From an uncultured Clostridia bacterium (GTDB lineage: Bacteria > Bacillota > Clostridia > Christensenellales > Borkfalkiaceae), in assembly GCA_947624805.1 (NCBI GenBank), contig CANQLW010000002.1:1-64000 (forward strand): DNA of 64,000 nucleotides, in the 5' to 3' direction. The notes below the pieces were generated by a model. The model saw nothing but the letters and a program-made list of their open reading frames with translations, had not been told where the DNA came from and searched no databases. This document shows, piece after piece, positions 47,610 through 57,117 of the stretch. The first letter of the stretch is position 1. The number at the start of each line of letters is the position of its first letter. A program made the translations under genes and the position numbers.

Positions 47610-48065
47610 TTAACCCTTCAGAATGGCATTCAGACGGTCACAGACGACCCGTGTCTCCTCGCTGTTCTCACAGACGACGAAGACGGTGTCATCGCCCGAG
47701 ATGCACCCCACGACCTCGCGGTATTCCAGCCTGTCGATCACGACGCCCGCGTTGGGAGCATTACCGTTCAACGTCTTGATGACGATCATATTGCCGACGG
47801 CGCGGATCCCGAGCACGCAGGTCTGGAAGAGTGCACGCATCTTGTCGGAGAGACCGCTCTCTTTTTCCGTCATCGACGCGTAGCGGAATCTCTTGTTGAT
47901 CCCCTTCACCTTGAAGAGATGAAGTTCTTTGATGTCCCTCGAGACCGTAGCCTGTGTGACCGAGAAATTGCGTGCGGCAAGCTGCTCGCAAAGTTCTTCC
48001 TGCGTTTCGATCTCCATTTGTTCGATGATCTCGAGAATTTTGGTGTGTCTTGCGTTTCTTAACAT
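47610..48065 (-). CDS. argR: Arginine repressor
   Basis: VTQATVSRDIKELHLFKVKG; C-terminal VVGCISGDDTVFVV. Confidence 0.95.
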   Translation of the reverse strand: MLRNARHTKILEIIEQMEIETQEELCEQLAARNFSVTQATVSRDIKELHLFKVKGINKRFRYASMTEKESGLSDKMRALFQTCVLGIRAVGNMIVIKTLNGNAPNAGVVIDRLEYREVVGCISGDDTVFVVCENSEETRVVCDRLNAILKG

Positions 48066-48082
48066 AATGATCCTACCCTTTG

Positions 48083-48874
48083 TTAATTTATTTTTTTTGT
48101 GATTCTTCGAAAGTAGCTCTTTCGGCTCTTCGTCAAAAATTCAGCACAGCGGGGCGCTTTGCGGACAGAAAGAATTTCATCCGCCCCCACTGTTTCTATA
48201 AACCTGCCGTCCCCGTAGAGCAAAAGGCTGTCGCCCGCGGGAAGACGCAGGGAAAGTTCGCTCGAGGCGGGATAGACGATCGGTCGGCTCTTCATGGAGA
48301 AGGCGCATACGGGGGTGAGGAGAAATGCCTCACAGTCGGGAGTCAGGATGCTTCCGCCCGCAGACAAAGAATAGGCGGTAGAGCCCGTCGGCGTTGCGAC
48401 GATCAAACCGTCCGCCACGACCTCTCCCGCATCACTTCCGTCCAATTCCACGGAGATCTTGACAACTTTATTCTCCTCCTTCGGCGAGATCTCCCTTAAA
48501 AGTGCGATCTCGTTGAGGCAATACACCTGCTTGCCGTTGCACATTACCTCGAGCATATATCTGTGAAGGACGTCGCAATGGCTGTCGAGCAAAAGGTCGA
48601 CAGCCCCGTCCATCTCATCCTTTTCAAATTCCGTCAAAAAGCCGATCCTTCCATAATTCACCCCGACGAGAGGTATGGAAAGTTCGGCTGCCCGCCTTGC
48701 GGCGCGAAGAACTGTGCCGTCGCCGCCGAGAACGATCAGCCGCTCGACGCCCCCGATCTCCTCCTCGGAGGTAAAGACCGTCGCGCGTGCCCCCCTCTCG
48801 GCGAGCCTGTGCAGATACGCCGAAATGACGTCTTTTTGCACCTGTTTGTCGTTATAGTAGATACCGACATTCAT
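48083..48874 (-). CDS. nadK: NAD kinase
   Basis: LIVLGGDGTVLRAAR, PLVGVNYGRIGFLTE, PTGSTAYSLSAGGSI. Confidence 0.96.
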   Translation of the reverse strand: MNVGIYYNDKQVQKDVISAYLHRLAERGARATVFTSEEEIGGVERLIVLGGDGTVLRAARRAAELSIPLVGVNYGRIGFLTEFEKDEMDGAVDLLLDSHCDVLHRYMLEVMCNGKQVYCLNEIALLREISPKEENKVVKISVELDGSDAGEVVADGLIVATPTGSTAYSLSAGGSILTPDCEAFLLTPVCAFSMKSRPIVYPASSELSLRLPAGDSLLLYGDGRFIETVGADEILSVRKAPRCAEFLTKSRKSYFRRITKKIN

Positions 48875-48952
48875 ACCTTATACATTATAAACAGATTCGC
48901 GTATAAAGGCAAGCAATTTGTGAATAAATACAGGAAAAAATTTTCGGAAATC

Positions 48953-49723
48953 TTAATTTTTTTTCACAAATGTTGACAGACGCGAAAGAAACTGAGATTT
49001 TGCGGCCGAGACCCCGCCCCTTTGGAGCCAAACCATGTATTCGACGTTCTTTTTGGGGCGGATCGGGGCGTTGACGATGTCTTGCACGGCGAGCCCGAGC
49101 GAGTCTGCAAACTCGTAGAACCCGAGGAGAAGTTTTTCATGTTCCCGCACAGGGAGGATGCCGCTCTTGCCGAGCCCCTTCCCCCCGCACTCGAACTGCG
49201 GTTTGAAGAGGACAAGGGCGTCCCCGTTCTCCTTCAGGACGGAGAAGACGGCGGGAAGAACCAGCCGAAGCGAGATAAAGCTGAGATCCGCCGTCACGGC
49301 GTCGATCGGCTCGGGGAAGGAGGCAGCGGTCAAAAAACGGGCATTTGTCCCGTCCATGACGGTGATGCGGCCGTCCCCTGCGAGGGAGGCGTCGAGCTGG
49401 GAGCTTCCGACATCGACGCAGTAGACCTTTTTTGCGCCGTGTTGCAGGAGACAATCGCAGAATCCGCCCGTGCTTGTGCCGAGGTCGGCAAATGTTTTCC
49501 CTTTTACCGTAACGGGGAAGGTCAGAAGAGCACGCTCGAGCTTGTAGCCGCCGTTGGAGACAAAACGGCTCTCCTCTGTCAGAATCGTGAAGGTATCGCC
49601 CTCTCTGATTTCGTCTTTGGGGGTGAGCGGAACGCCGTTTCGCAAAATGAGCTCCCGTCTGAGCGCTTCCTGCGCCTTTGTACGGGAGCCGAATTGATTG
49701 GAAAAATACTTATCGGCACGCAT
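48953..49723 (-). CDS. tlyA: TlyA family rRNA methyltransferase/hemolysin
   Basis: S4-like N-terminus; FADLGTSTGGFCDCLLQHGAKKVYCVDVGSSQL. Confidence 0.94.
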   Translation of the reverse strand: MRADKYFSNQFGSRTKAQEALRRELILRNGVPLTPKDEIREGDTFTILTEESRFVSNGGYKLERALLTFPVTVKGKTFADLGTSTGGFCDCLLQHGAKKVYCVDVGSSQLDASLAGDGRITVMDGTNARFLTAASFPEPIDAVTADLSFISLRLVLPAVFSVLKENGDALVLFKPQFECGGKGLGKSGILPVREHEKLLLGFYEFADSLGLAVQDIVNAPIRPKKNVEYMVWLQRGGVSAAKSQFLSRLSTFVKKN

Positions 49724-51416
49724 ATCGAAGCAGATCCTCTGCGATCGCGTCGGGATTCAGCCCAAAGCGGTCACGCAAATCGTTACAATCGCCGTGCGGA
49801 AGGAAAGTGTCGTCGAAGCCGTAGGAAAGTACTCTCTTCCCGCTGTTTCTGAGAACACGGGCGACGGCATCGCCGAGCCCCCCGACCTTCACATTATCCT
49901 CGAGCGTGACGACGGTATTCTCATGCCGAGACAAAATCATTTGACTGTCGACGGGGCGCAAAAATCTTGCATTGACGATCGTAACGTCCACGTTGCCCTT
50001 CAGCGTCCTTTCTCTGATCTCCTCTGCAAGACGGATGCAGCGCTCCCCGGCCGCATAGATAAGTATGTCAGACATAGTACTATGTAAAACTTCAAATTTC
50101 CCAAATTCGAACTCGGAAGCCGTACCTTCCGTCCCCTCCCGCGGATAACGGATGGCGAGCGGGAAAGGATATTCCGCGCTCTTTCGGAGCATCAAACGGA
50201 ATTCCGCAATGTTTTTCGGGATCGCAACGGTAAGATTGGGGATAAAGGAAAGATAGGAAAGGTCGAAGACCCCCTGATGCGTCTCTCCGTCCGCCCCCGT
50301 GACGCCCGCGCGGTCGATACAGAAGGTCACGGGAAGATTTTGCCCGCAGACATCGTGGATAATCTCGTCAAAGGCGCGCTGTAAAAAGGTGGAATATATG
50401 GCATAGTACGGTTTCATCCCGCCCGCTGCGAGTGCGGCACAGAGGATTGAGGCGTGTTCCTCACAGATCCCGACGTCGAACGCACGCTCGGGATAGGCGT
50501 CGAAGAAGGGACGAAGCCCGAGGCTGTCCGTCATGGCGGCCGTCACGGCGACGATCTTGTCGTTCTCTTTTGCGATCGCGCTGAGTTCCTCGCCGAGCGC
50601 GGTCGAATACTCGCTCATGCCGCTTTTCGGACTGATCCCGTGCGTCTGCATCGGCGCATTTTCACAAAAAGGAAATCCTTGCCCCTTTTTCGTGACCACA
50701 TGAAGGAGAATGCTGCCTTTTTTGAGCCCCTGTTTTGCCTGTTCGAGGGCGGGAAGCAGCGCCGAGAGATCGTTTCCGTTCACGGCGCCCATGTATGTCA
50801 GGCCGAACCGTTCGAAGAGAGCAACGTCCTCGCAGGGGGATTCCCCCTCCTTCATCTCCGTCAGAACATCGTGCGTCCCGCCGACGGTGGGCGAGATCGA
50901 CATCCCGTTATCGTTGAGCACAATCAGGATATTTGTATCGAGAATGTGCAGACTGTTGAGCGCCTCGAAGATGAGTCCGTTGTTAAACGAGCCGTCGCCG
51001 ACAAGGGCGATGACCGAAAACTCCTCCCCCTTGAGATCTCTCGCCTTTGCGAGTCCGAGCGCGGCGGAGATTGCAGTCCCCGCATGACCCGTATCATAGC
51101 AGTCGTACGCACTCTCCTCCCGCTTGGGGAATCCCGAGAGCCCGCCCTGCTGTCTCAGTGTATGGAAGCGGTCTGCCCTTCCCGATAACAATTTATGGGT
51201 ATAACATTGATGCCCCACGTCAAAGACGATCTTATCCTTGGGAAAATCAAAGACGCGGTGAAGCCCGACCGTGAGCTCCACGACACCGAGATTGGAGGAA
51301 AGATGTCCGCCGCAGACGGAGACCGTTTGAAAGATCTCCTGCCGTATCTCCTCGCAGATCTCCTTTAATTGAGAAAGGGAAGCGCTTCTGAGCTCCCCGA
51401 CCGTGATATTTCTCAT
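49710..51416 (-). CDS. dxs: 1-deoxy-D-xylulose-5-phosphate synthase
   Basis: GVVELTVGLHRVFDFPKDKIVFDVGHQCYTHKLLSGR; DGETHQGVFDLSYL. Confidence 0.97.
   Translation of the reverse strand: MRNITVGELRSASLSQLKEICEEIRQEIFQTVSVCGGHLSSNLGVVELTVGLHRVFDFPKDKIVFDVGHQCYTHKLLSGRADRFHTLRQQGGLSGFPKREESAYDCYDTGHAGTAISAALGLAKARDLKGEEFSVIALVGDGSFNNGLIFEALNSLHILDTNILIVLNDNGMSISPTVGGTHDVLTEMKEGESPCEDVALFERFGLTYMGAVNGNDLSALLPALEQAKQGLKKGSILLHVVTKKGQGFPFCENAPMQTHGISPKSGMSEYSTALGEELSAIAKENDKIVAVTAAMTDSLGLRPFFDAYPERAFDVGICEEHASILCAALAAGGMKPYYAIYSTFLQRAFDEIIHDVCGQNLPVTFCIDRAGVTGADGETHQGVFDLSYLSFIPNLTVAIPKNIAEFRLMLRKSAEYPFPLAIRYPREGTEGTASEFEFGKFEVLHSTMSDILIYAAGERCIRLAEEIRERTLKGNVDVTIVNARFLRPVDSQMILSRHENTVVTLEDNVKVGGLGDAVARVLRNSGKRVLSYGFDDTFLPHGDCNDLRDRFGLNPDAIAEDLLRYACR
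50064..50084. repeat. Palindromic motif copy C inside dxs
   Basis: TATGTCAGACATAGTACTATG; antisense codons read AGT ACT ATG TCT GAC ATA (STMSDI). Confidence 0.88.
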
Positions 51417-51424
51417 ATCTGTCC

Positions 51425-52294
51425 TTAATGGTCGCGTGAACGAACGCTTTTGATGAGACTGAGGAAAAATTCATTCTCCCCTGCCAGTTTCAGGATCGCT
51501 TTCGTACAACGTTCTGCATATTGATCGGCGAGATCTTCCGAGCGTTCCAAGCCGTAAATACGCACACAAGTAAGTTTATTTTCGGCTTTGTCCTTGCCGA
51601 GAGTCTTCCCGACCTTTGCGCTCTCCCCCTTTTCATCGAGAAGATCGTCCGTCATCTGGAAGAGGATGCCGAGCGCTTCGCCAAATTCCCGCGCGGCGGC
51701 AGTATCGCCGTCTGCAAGGATCGCCCCCATCTCCACGGGCGCGGAGAGAAGTCTCGCCGTCTTGTTGCGGTAAAGCTCCAGAAGATCGGACTCCGATGCC
51801 CCATGTTCAGAAAAGTAGAGATCGGCGGACTGGCCTGCGATCATGCCTTCTGCTCCCGCGGCACGGGACAGGCAGCGCGCGGCCGCCCTCTGGCGCGGTC
51901 CCCTTTCGCAGGCGGCGAGAAGCAGGTCAAACGCAAAACTCAGGAGAGCGTCTCCCGCCAAGATCGCATTGGCTTCCCCGAATACCTTATGGTTGGACGG
52001 CTTTCCGCGGCGAAAATCGTCATTATCCATGGCGGGGAGGTCGTCGTGAATGAGTGAGTAGGTATGAATGCATTCAAGCGCGACGGCGAAATCGCTCTCT
52101 TGCTTTGCATCGGCGCCGAGGGCATCGCATACGGCAAAAAAGAGCACGGGACGGATGCGTTTCCCCCCTGCAAGCAGGGAATAACGCATACTTTCTCCCA
52201 AAACAGAGGGATGGAACTCCATTCTGCGGCAGGTATTTTGGATGGCTTCCTCCGCCGACCGCAAATATCTCTCGTATGTCTCTGTGTAATTCAT
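51425..52294 (-). CDS. ispA: Polyprenyl (farnesyl/geranylgeranyl) diphosphate synthase
   Basis: IHTYSLIHDDLPAMDNDDFRRGKPSNHK; FQMTDDLLDEKG. Confidence 0.95.
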   Translation of the reverse strand: MNYTETYERYLRSAEEAIQNTCRRMEFHPSVLGESMRYSLLAGGKRIRPVLFFAVCDALGADAKQESDFAVALECIHTYSLIHDDLPAMDNDDFRRGKPSNHKVFGEANAILAGDALLSFAFDLLLAACERGPRQRAAARCLSRAAGAEGMIAGQSADLYFSEHGASESDLLELYRNKTARLLSAPVEMGAILADGDTAAAREFGEALGILFQMTDDLLDEKGESAKVGKTLGKDKAENKLTCVRIYGLERSEDLADQYAERCTKAILKLAGENEFFLSLIKSVRSRDH

Positions 52295-53139
52295 CTTTCG
52301 GAACGCTCCGCTGCCGCGACGACGTTTCTGAGGAGCATGGCGACCGTCATCGGCCCTACGCCCCCCGGGACAGGGGTGAGCAGGGAGGCTTTCTCCTTAA
52401 CGGAATCAAAATCCACGTCGCCGCAAAGTTTTCCGTCGGGATCCCTGTTCATGCCGACATCGATGACGACAGCGCCCTCTTTCACCATATCCGCCATGAC
52501 AAAATTTGCCTTTCCGACGGCGGAAATGAGAATGTCTGCCGTGAGGCATTCCGCTTTCAGATTTTTTGTGTGAGAATGACAGACCGTCACGGTCGCGTCT
52601 GCGTTGAGGAGAAGAAGCGCCATGGGACGGCCCACAATGTTGCTCCTCCCGATGACGACAGCCTTTTTCCCGCCAAGGCAGACATCGTAGCGCTTCAGAA
52701 GTTCCATGACGCCGAGCGGCGTGCAGGCAACTGTTTCGGCGCGGTTTAAGGCGAGTTTTCCGATGTTCTCCGCCGAGAAGCCGTCGACATCCTTTTCCGT
52801 CGGGATAAGGGATAAGAGTTTATCGGCGTTGAGGTGAGGCGGAACGGGCAGCTGTAACAGGATCCCGTGGATATTTTTGTCCGCGGCGAGCTTTTTTAAG
52901 GCGCTTTCCGCCTCTGAAGCGGCTATATCGGCGGGCAATCGCAGGACGGAAGACGAAATGCCGACGTCCTCACAGGCCTTGATCTTGTTTCTTACATAGA
53001 TCTGCGAGGCGGGATCCTCACCGATCACGACGACCGCGAGCCCGATCTTTTTCCCGTGCTTTGTTTCGAACGCCTCGGCACGGAGCCGAAGTTCCCCGCG
53101 GATCTCTGCCGCGACAGCTTTCCCGTCGATGAGCTTCAT
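52291..53139 (-). CDS. folD: Methylenetetrahydrofolate dehydrogenase/cyclohydrolase
   Basis: GILLQLPVPPHLN, VIGRSNIVGRPMALLLL, TPVPGGVGPMTVAMLLRN. Confidence 0.96.
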   Translation of the reverse strand: MKLIDGKAVAAEIRGELRLRAEAFETKHGKKIGLAVVVIGEDPASQIYVRNKIKACEDVGISSSVLRLPADIAASEAESALKKLAADKNIHGILLQLPVPPHLNADKLLSLIPTEKDVDGFSAENIGKLALNRAETVACTPLGVMELLKRYDVCLGGKKAVVIGRSNIVGRPMALLLLNADATVTVCHSHTKNLKAECLTADILISAVGKANFVMADMVKEGAVVIDVGMNRDPDGKLCGDVDFDSVKEKASLLTPVPGGVGPMTVAMLLRNVVAAAERSER

Positions 53140-53525
53140 TGGTTGATGATCCCTCCCAAGACGCCGTTCACGAAGTCTGCCGACCGCTCGGTCGAGTATT
53201 TACGGGCGAGATTTGCCGCCTCGCTGACCGAGACGACGGGCGGGATGCCGTCGATGTATCTGATCTCCGCGATCGCAATCATCATGATCGCACGGTCGGC
53301 CATATAGATCCTGTACCCCGCATAACGGGTGCTGCGGCTATCGATCTCCGCCGTGAGTTCTTCCCTGTGTTCGAGGGTGAGCGAGACGAGGGAGCGGGCG
53401 AACTCGCTCTCCTCTTCCGTCAGTTTTGCCTGTTTGATGATGGTTTCACGAAACTTCCCGTCGTTCTCACAGAAGAGTTCCGCAAAGATGATTTTGAATG
53501 CCGCTTCCCGCGCGTCGCTTCTCAT
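53136..53525 (-). CDS. nusB: Transcription antitermination protein NusB
   Basis: MRSDAREAAFKIIFAELF; AIAEIRYIDGIPPVVSVSEAANLARKYSTERSADFVNGVLGGI. Confidence 0.93.
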   Translation of the reverse strand: MRSDAREAAFKIIFAELFCENDGKFRETIIKQAKLTEEESEFARSLVSLTLEHREELTAEIDSRSTRYAGYRIYMADRAIMMIAIAEIRYIDGIPPVVSVSEAANLARKYSTERSADFVNGVLGGIINQ

Positions 53526-53573
53526 GGTTTCTCCCAAAGTAAGATTTCCCCCTGCAAGACGAGGGGGAAACCG

Positions 53574-53954
53574 TCAATTGTTTTTCTTATCCGCATCCTC
53601 GGGCGCCGCTTCCGCTGCGGGCGCTTCGTGCGCCGTATCGGGGAAAACGACACTCTGGACGTGCACGTCCACCTTTGCAATCTTGTATTTCGTCATGGAT
53701 TCCACCATTTGCTTGATATTCTGCTGGATGCGGTATGCAAGCTCCGGCACTTTGCAGCCGTAGTGCGCGATGACGGAAATATCCACGAAGATCCCTTCTT
53801 TCTCGAAGCAAAGTTTGATGCCCTTGCTCTTGGAGGGAACGAGCTCAATGCCCTCTGTCTCCTGAAGACTCAATACCACGATCCCGCTTACGATATCGGA
53901 ATTATAGGTGATTTTTCCCTTCTGACCGTTTGGATTGTACTTGATGCTTGCCAT
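53574..53954 (-). CDS. Asp23/Gls24 family envelope stress protein
   Basis: ITYNSDIVSGIVVLSLQETEGIEL; GIFVDISVIAHYGCKVPELAYRIQQNIKQMVESMT. Confidence 0.92.
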   Translation of the reverse strand: MASIKYNPNGQKGKITYNSDIVSGIVVLSLQETEGIELVPSKSKGIKLCFEKEGIFVDISVIAHYGCKVPELAYRIQQNIKQMVESMTKYKIAKVDVHVQSVVFPDTAHEAPAAEAAPEDADKKNN

Positions 53955-54013
53955 AAAATACTCCTTCGAGCAGTATTATAGCACATCTTTTCGGATTTTA
54001 CCACTGTTTTTTC

Positions 54014-54499
54014 TTAACTTTCCGCATAAACAGGCATAATTATCACATTTCCGTTGCGGACATTGTATTCGATCTCAAGCGCATAGAAGATTCTTGTGAT
54101 ATAATCCTCGGTGAGCTCGCTCGAATTGACGAAAACATTGATGTTGTTTGCGTCCGTAAGCGTCACTGCCGCGTCGGAGAAGCCGATCGCCTTGACGATG
54201 GATTCCATCACGAGTTCATCCTCCATGAGTTCAACGAGTTCCTGCTTTCTCTGCACTGCGCTCTTGTACTCCTCCGTATCGGGCGCATAGGCGGCGATGA
54301 CGCTGTCGAGCTGGACAAATTCCTCGCTGCGCGTCGAATTTCTTCTGTCACGGTAAGTCGTGAAGTAGGTCGCCTGAACGCTCGCGCTTCCGTCGACGGT
54401 GGGGCTCTGCGTGCCTGCGAGGACGAAGTTGAACACGGCGACGACGGCAAGCAGCAGGACGAGGGTTGACATGATTGCAATTTTCTTGGTGTTGGACAT
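54014..54499 (-). CDS. spoIIIAH: SpoIIIAH-like protein
   Basis: Single N-terminal TM, ATYFTTYRDRRNSTRSEEFVQLDSVI; last gene of spoIIIA operon. Confidence 0.88.
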   Translation of the reverse strand: MSNTKKIAIMSTLVLLLAVVAVFNFVLAGTQSPTVDGSASVQATYFTTYRDRRNSTRSEEFVQLDSVIAAYAPDTEEYKSAVQRKQELVELMEDELVMESIVKAIGFSDAAVTLTDANNINVFVNSSELTEDYITRIFYALEIEYNVRNGNVIIMPVYAES

Positions 54500-54530
54500 G
54501 GTTTTATCTCCTTCTTACAAAATTTTCGGT

Positions 54531-54890
54531 TCAGGATGCAGGACATACGACGATATCTTTTGTACGGAGGGAGAGTGCGCTCGCGGCGATCTGCATCAGC
54601 TTTGTACGGATGAGGATCCCGTCCTCGCCCTCAAAAACGATCACCGCGCCGACGGGTTCTCCCCCGCTCTCCGTGATCATGACGGTCGCGCTCTCGATGC
54701 CGTCGAGCTCCTCGAGGAGGACCTTGAGCTTTGCCTCCCGCTCGGTCGGCGTATAGGCGTCCTGCTTTTTGGGGGAGAAGACCGCCCAAACGAGGAGCAG
54801 AAGCACGAGCGCCGCAATGCCGATTGCAACCATTCGCACTGTTTTATTTTTGATGATTGCCCCGACGTTCATGAGACCTCCACCCGACAT
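54531..54890 (-). CDS. spoIIIAG: Stage III sporulation protein AG
   Basis: Single TM and LEELDGIESATVMITESGGEPVGAVIVFEGED; operon position. Confidence 0.85.
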   Translation of the reverse strand: MSGGGLMNVGAIIKNKTVRMVAIGIAALVLLLLVWAVFSPKKQDAYTPTEREAKLKVLLEELDGIESATVMITESGGEPVGAVIVFEGEDGILIRTKLMQIAASALSLRTKDIVVCPAS

Positions 54891-55321
54891 CCGTAGCGCT
54901 CTTTGAGGCTCTCCCCGATTTTTGACAGTATATCTATATGTGGACCTTCCCCGTTTATTCCGAAATCTGTGACCCTGACGGAGATTTTTTCATAGGAAAA
55001 ATCGTCGGAATTTCTCGAAACGACAACATCCCCCATGATCCCGTATTCCGCCGAGAGATAGGCGGCGATCTCGGCTTCATCGCGGCGGGAAAGGAGCGAT
55101 GTGCAGGCAGAAAGATACCTCTCGTCCCGCCCGAGGGCATCTGTTTCAAAGGAAAAGCCCTCCCCGTTCATCCATGACGCAAACGGTGAGATGAGAATGA
55201 CGACGAGGAAGAGTTTGGAGATCCCTTTGACGAATTTCCCCATCTTGCCCGAGGGAGCGATCACGGAGACAAGCGTCGAGATCAGAATCACGCCCGCGAT
55301 GCTCAGAATGTACGCCTTCAT
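54869..55321 (-). CDS. spoIIIAF: Stage III sporulation protein AF
   Basis: MKAYILSIAGVILISTLVSVIAPSGKMGKFVKGISKLFLVVILISP; start ATG overlaps spoIIIAE stop. Confidence 0.88.
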   Translation of the reverse strand: MKAYILSIAGVILISTLVSVIAPSGKMGKFVKGISKLFLVVILISPFASWMNGEGFSFETDALGRDERYLSACTSLLSRRDEAEIAAYLSAEYGIMGDVVVSRNSDDFSYEKISVRVTDFGINGEGPHIDILSKIGESLKERYGCRVEVS

Positions 55322-56526
55322 CAGAAGATCACCCCCGTCGAACAGACGAGAAGCAGGAGCGTCAGAAAATACAGGAAGGCGACGCAGAGGATCCCCGCCA
55401 AAAAGAAATTGCTGTCTGAGGCAAGGCGGGACAAAAATTCGGACATCTTCCCTCCCACGGGTTCCGTCGCGGCAGCGGAGACCCTCAAAAAGAGCTGGAA
55501 AGCCATAAAGAGCAGCACGGGACGGAGGATCACCCCGAAGAGCATGAGCACGGAGAAGGAGCCGAGCGCGTTCTTGATGAGGGTGCTCCCCGCAAGCACG
55601 AGGTCGACACCGCCCGAGAGGAACCCTCCGACGATCGGGACAGAACCCGAGATCACATATTTTGCCGCACGGACGGAGAGACCGTCGTACTGTGCCGCGG
55701 CGATCCCCTGCACCGTCAAAAAGATCGAAAAAAGTCCCAGCGTGAGCCCGATCAGCCATTTATTGATGCTCTTGAAGAGCTCGCCGAGCCGCTCTGTCCG
55801 TACATCATCGGTCAGATTCCCGACAAAGGCGAGGATAATGACGACGACGGAAGTCGGAAGAACAATGGACGTGAACAGTTCTGAGATTCCGGAGCTCATA
55901 AACGCAACGGCAGGACGGAAGATCCCCGCCGAGACCGCTCCCCCGCTCGCCGCCATCAAAGTAAGGAGCAAAGGATAGACAATCTCCATTTGTCTCTGCA
56001 TGGAGAGGATCGTTGAAAATCCTGCATCGAGAACGCCGAGCAGACAGGCGAGCACCGCCGTCCCGACGGAAATGTATCCGACAAAGTTGATTATGTCTGA
56101 CATAGTACTCTGCAAAAAGCCACTTTTCGTAGAGTTTAAGATTCCACAGAGGAGCGTAACTGCCAAAATCACGACAAAAGCGGGCAACATCACCTTCCCC
56201 TCTTCCGCTACGAGCGATAAGACGCCTTCCCAGACAGTGCTGTAATCGAGCTTCAGATCGCCAGAAAGCAACCCCGCGAGTTTGTCGCGGATGTTCGTGC
56301 CACGAAAGGTAGACAGGGAATCGAGGTATTCCTGCAATTCCTTTGTGTCGAGGGCGCGCAGGAGTTCGTCCACATTTTGCATGAGTTCGTTCATCGCGGC
56401 CTCCTGTTCGGGCGTATAGGAAGGCGCGGCCTTTGCACAAACGACATTGCCTGTCCAAACGATCACCGCAATGACTGCAATGAAGGCGGCACCTACCCAT
56501 TTGAATTTTGTTCGGCTCCTTGTCAT
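55321..56526 (-). CDS. spoIIIAE: Stage III sporulation protein AE
   Basis: Multi-TM; GIAAAQYDGLSVRAAKYVISGSVPIVGGFLSGGVDLVLAGSTLIKNALG. Confidence 0.94.
   Translation of the reverse strand: MTRSRTKFKWVGAAFIAVIAVIVWTGNVVCAKAAPSYTPEQEAAMNELMQNVDELLRALDTKELQEYLDSLSTFRGTNIRDKLAGLLSGDLKLDYSTVWEGVLSLVAEEGKVMLPAFVVILAVTLLCGILNSTKSGFLQSTMSDIINFVGYISVGTAVLACLLGVLDAGFSTILSMQRQMEIVYPLLLTLMAASGGAVSAGIFRPAVAFMSSGISELFTSIVLPTSVVVIILAFVGNLTDDVRTERLGELFKSINKWLIGLTLGLFSIFLTVQGIAAAQYDGLSVRAAKYVISGSVPIVGGFLSGGVDLVLAGSTLIKNALGSFSVLMLFGVILRPVLLFMAFQLFLRVSAAATEPVGGKMSEFLSRLASDSNFFLAGILCVAFLYFLTLLLLVCSTGVIF
56092..56112. repeat. Palindromic motif copy D inside spoIIIAE
   Basis: TATGTCTGACATAGTACTCTG; antisense codons AGT ACT ATG TCA GAC ATA (STMSDI). 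Confidence 0.85.
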
Positions 56527-56918
56527 GCGACATACTCCAAAAGCTGTTTGATGAGCGTCAGGACTCTTTCGAGGATCGGGATTGCCAGAATGAGGATGAC
56601 GATCTTCCCGCAGAAGATCAGCTTGTCCGCAATTGAATTCTGCCCGAAATCGTTTAAGATCCCCGCACTGAATTCGACAAGATACCCGATCCCGACCATT
56701 TTCAGGAGGGTCTTGACGAGGGAGATGTCGATCCCCGTCCCCTCTGCGATCTCGCCGAAGATGGAGACGGAGCCGCGGAAGGCCTCAAAGACGAAGAGCA
56801 GCAAGATCACGCTCCCCGCGACGGTGACAGCAAAGGAGAGTTCGGGCTTGGTGCCCTTCAACAGGAGCGCTGCGACGGCGGTGATAAAGGCGATCCCGAT
56901 GAGCTGAAAAATCGCCAC
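56523..56918 (-). CDS. spoIIIAD: Stage III sporulation protein AD
   Basis: Multi-TM 131 aa; operon position; VGIGYLVEFSAGILNDFGQNSIADKLIFCGKIVIL. Confidence 0.92.
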   Translation of the reverse strand: MAIFQLIGIAFITAVAALLLKGTKPELSFAVTVAGSVILLLFVFEAFRGSVSIFGEIAEGTGIDISLVKTLLKMVGIGYLVEFSAGILNDFGQNSIADKLIFCGKIVILILAIPILERVLTLIKQLLEYVA

Positions 56919-56919
56919 G

Positions 56920-57117
56920 TCAGTAAACCCCGAAAATGGTCTGGATCGTCTCGAAAAGGTCCCCGATCATCGTTACGGCGACGGAGAGCGCGATCACGAG
57001 CCCGACGATGGATACGACGGTCGAGATGTCCTCACGGTCGGATTTTTTGAGGACCTGACAGACGACTGTAATGATGATGCCGATGGCGGCCAGTTTGAAA
57101 ATGATCGAAATATCCAT
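56920..57117 (-). CDS. spoIIIAC: Stage III sporulation protein AC
   Basis: MDISIIFKLAAIGIIITVVCQVLKKSDREDISTVVSIVGLVIAL. Confidence 0.93.
   Translation of the reverse strand: MDISIIFKLAAIGIIITVVCQVLKKSDREDISTVVSIVGLVIALSVAVTMIGDLFETIQTIFGVY

Noticed and set aside
31214-56112. 21-bp motif interpreted as canonical parS or a LexA box
   Set aside because: Sequence does not match either consensus; a real LexA box is recognisable separately at 34173.
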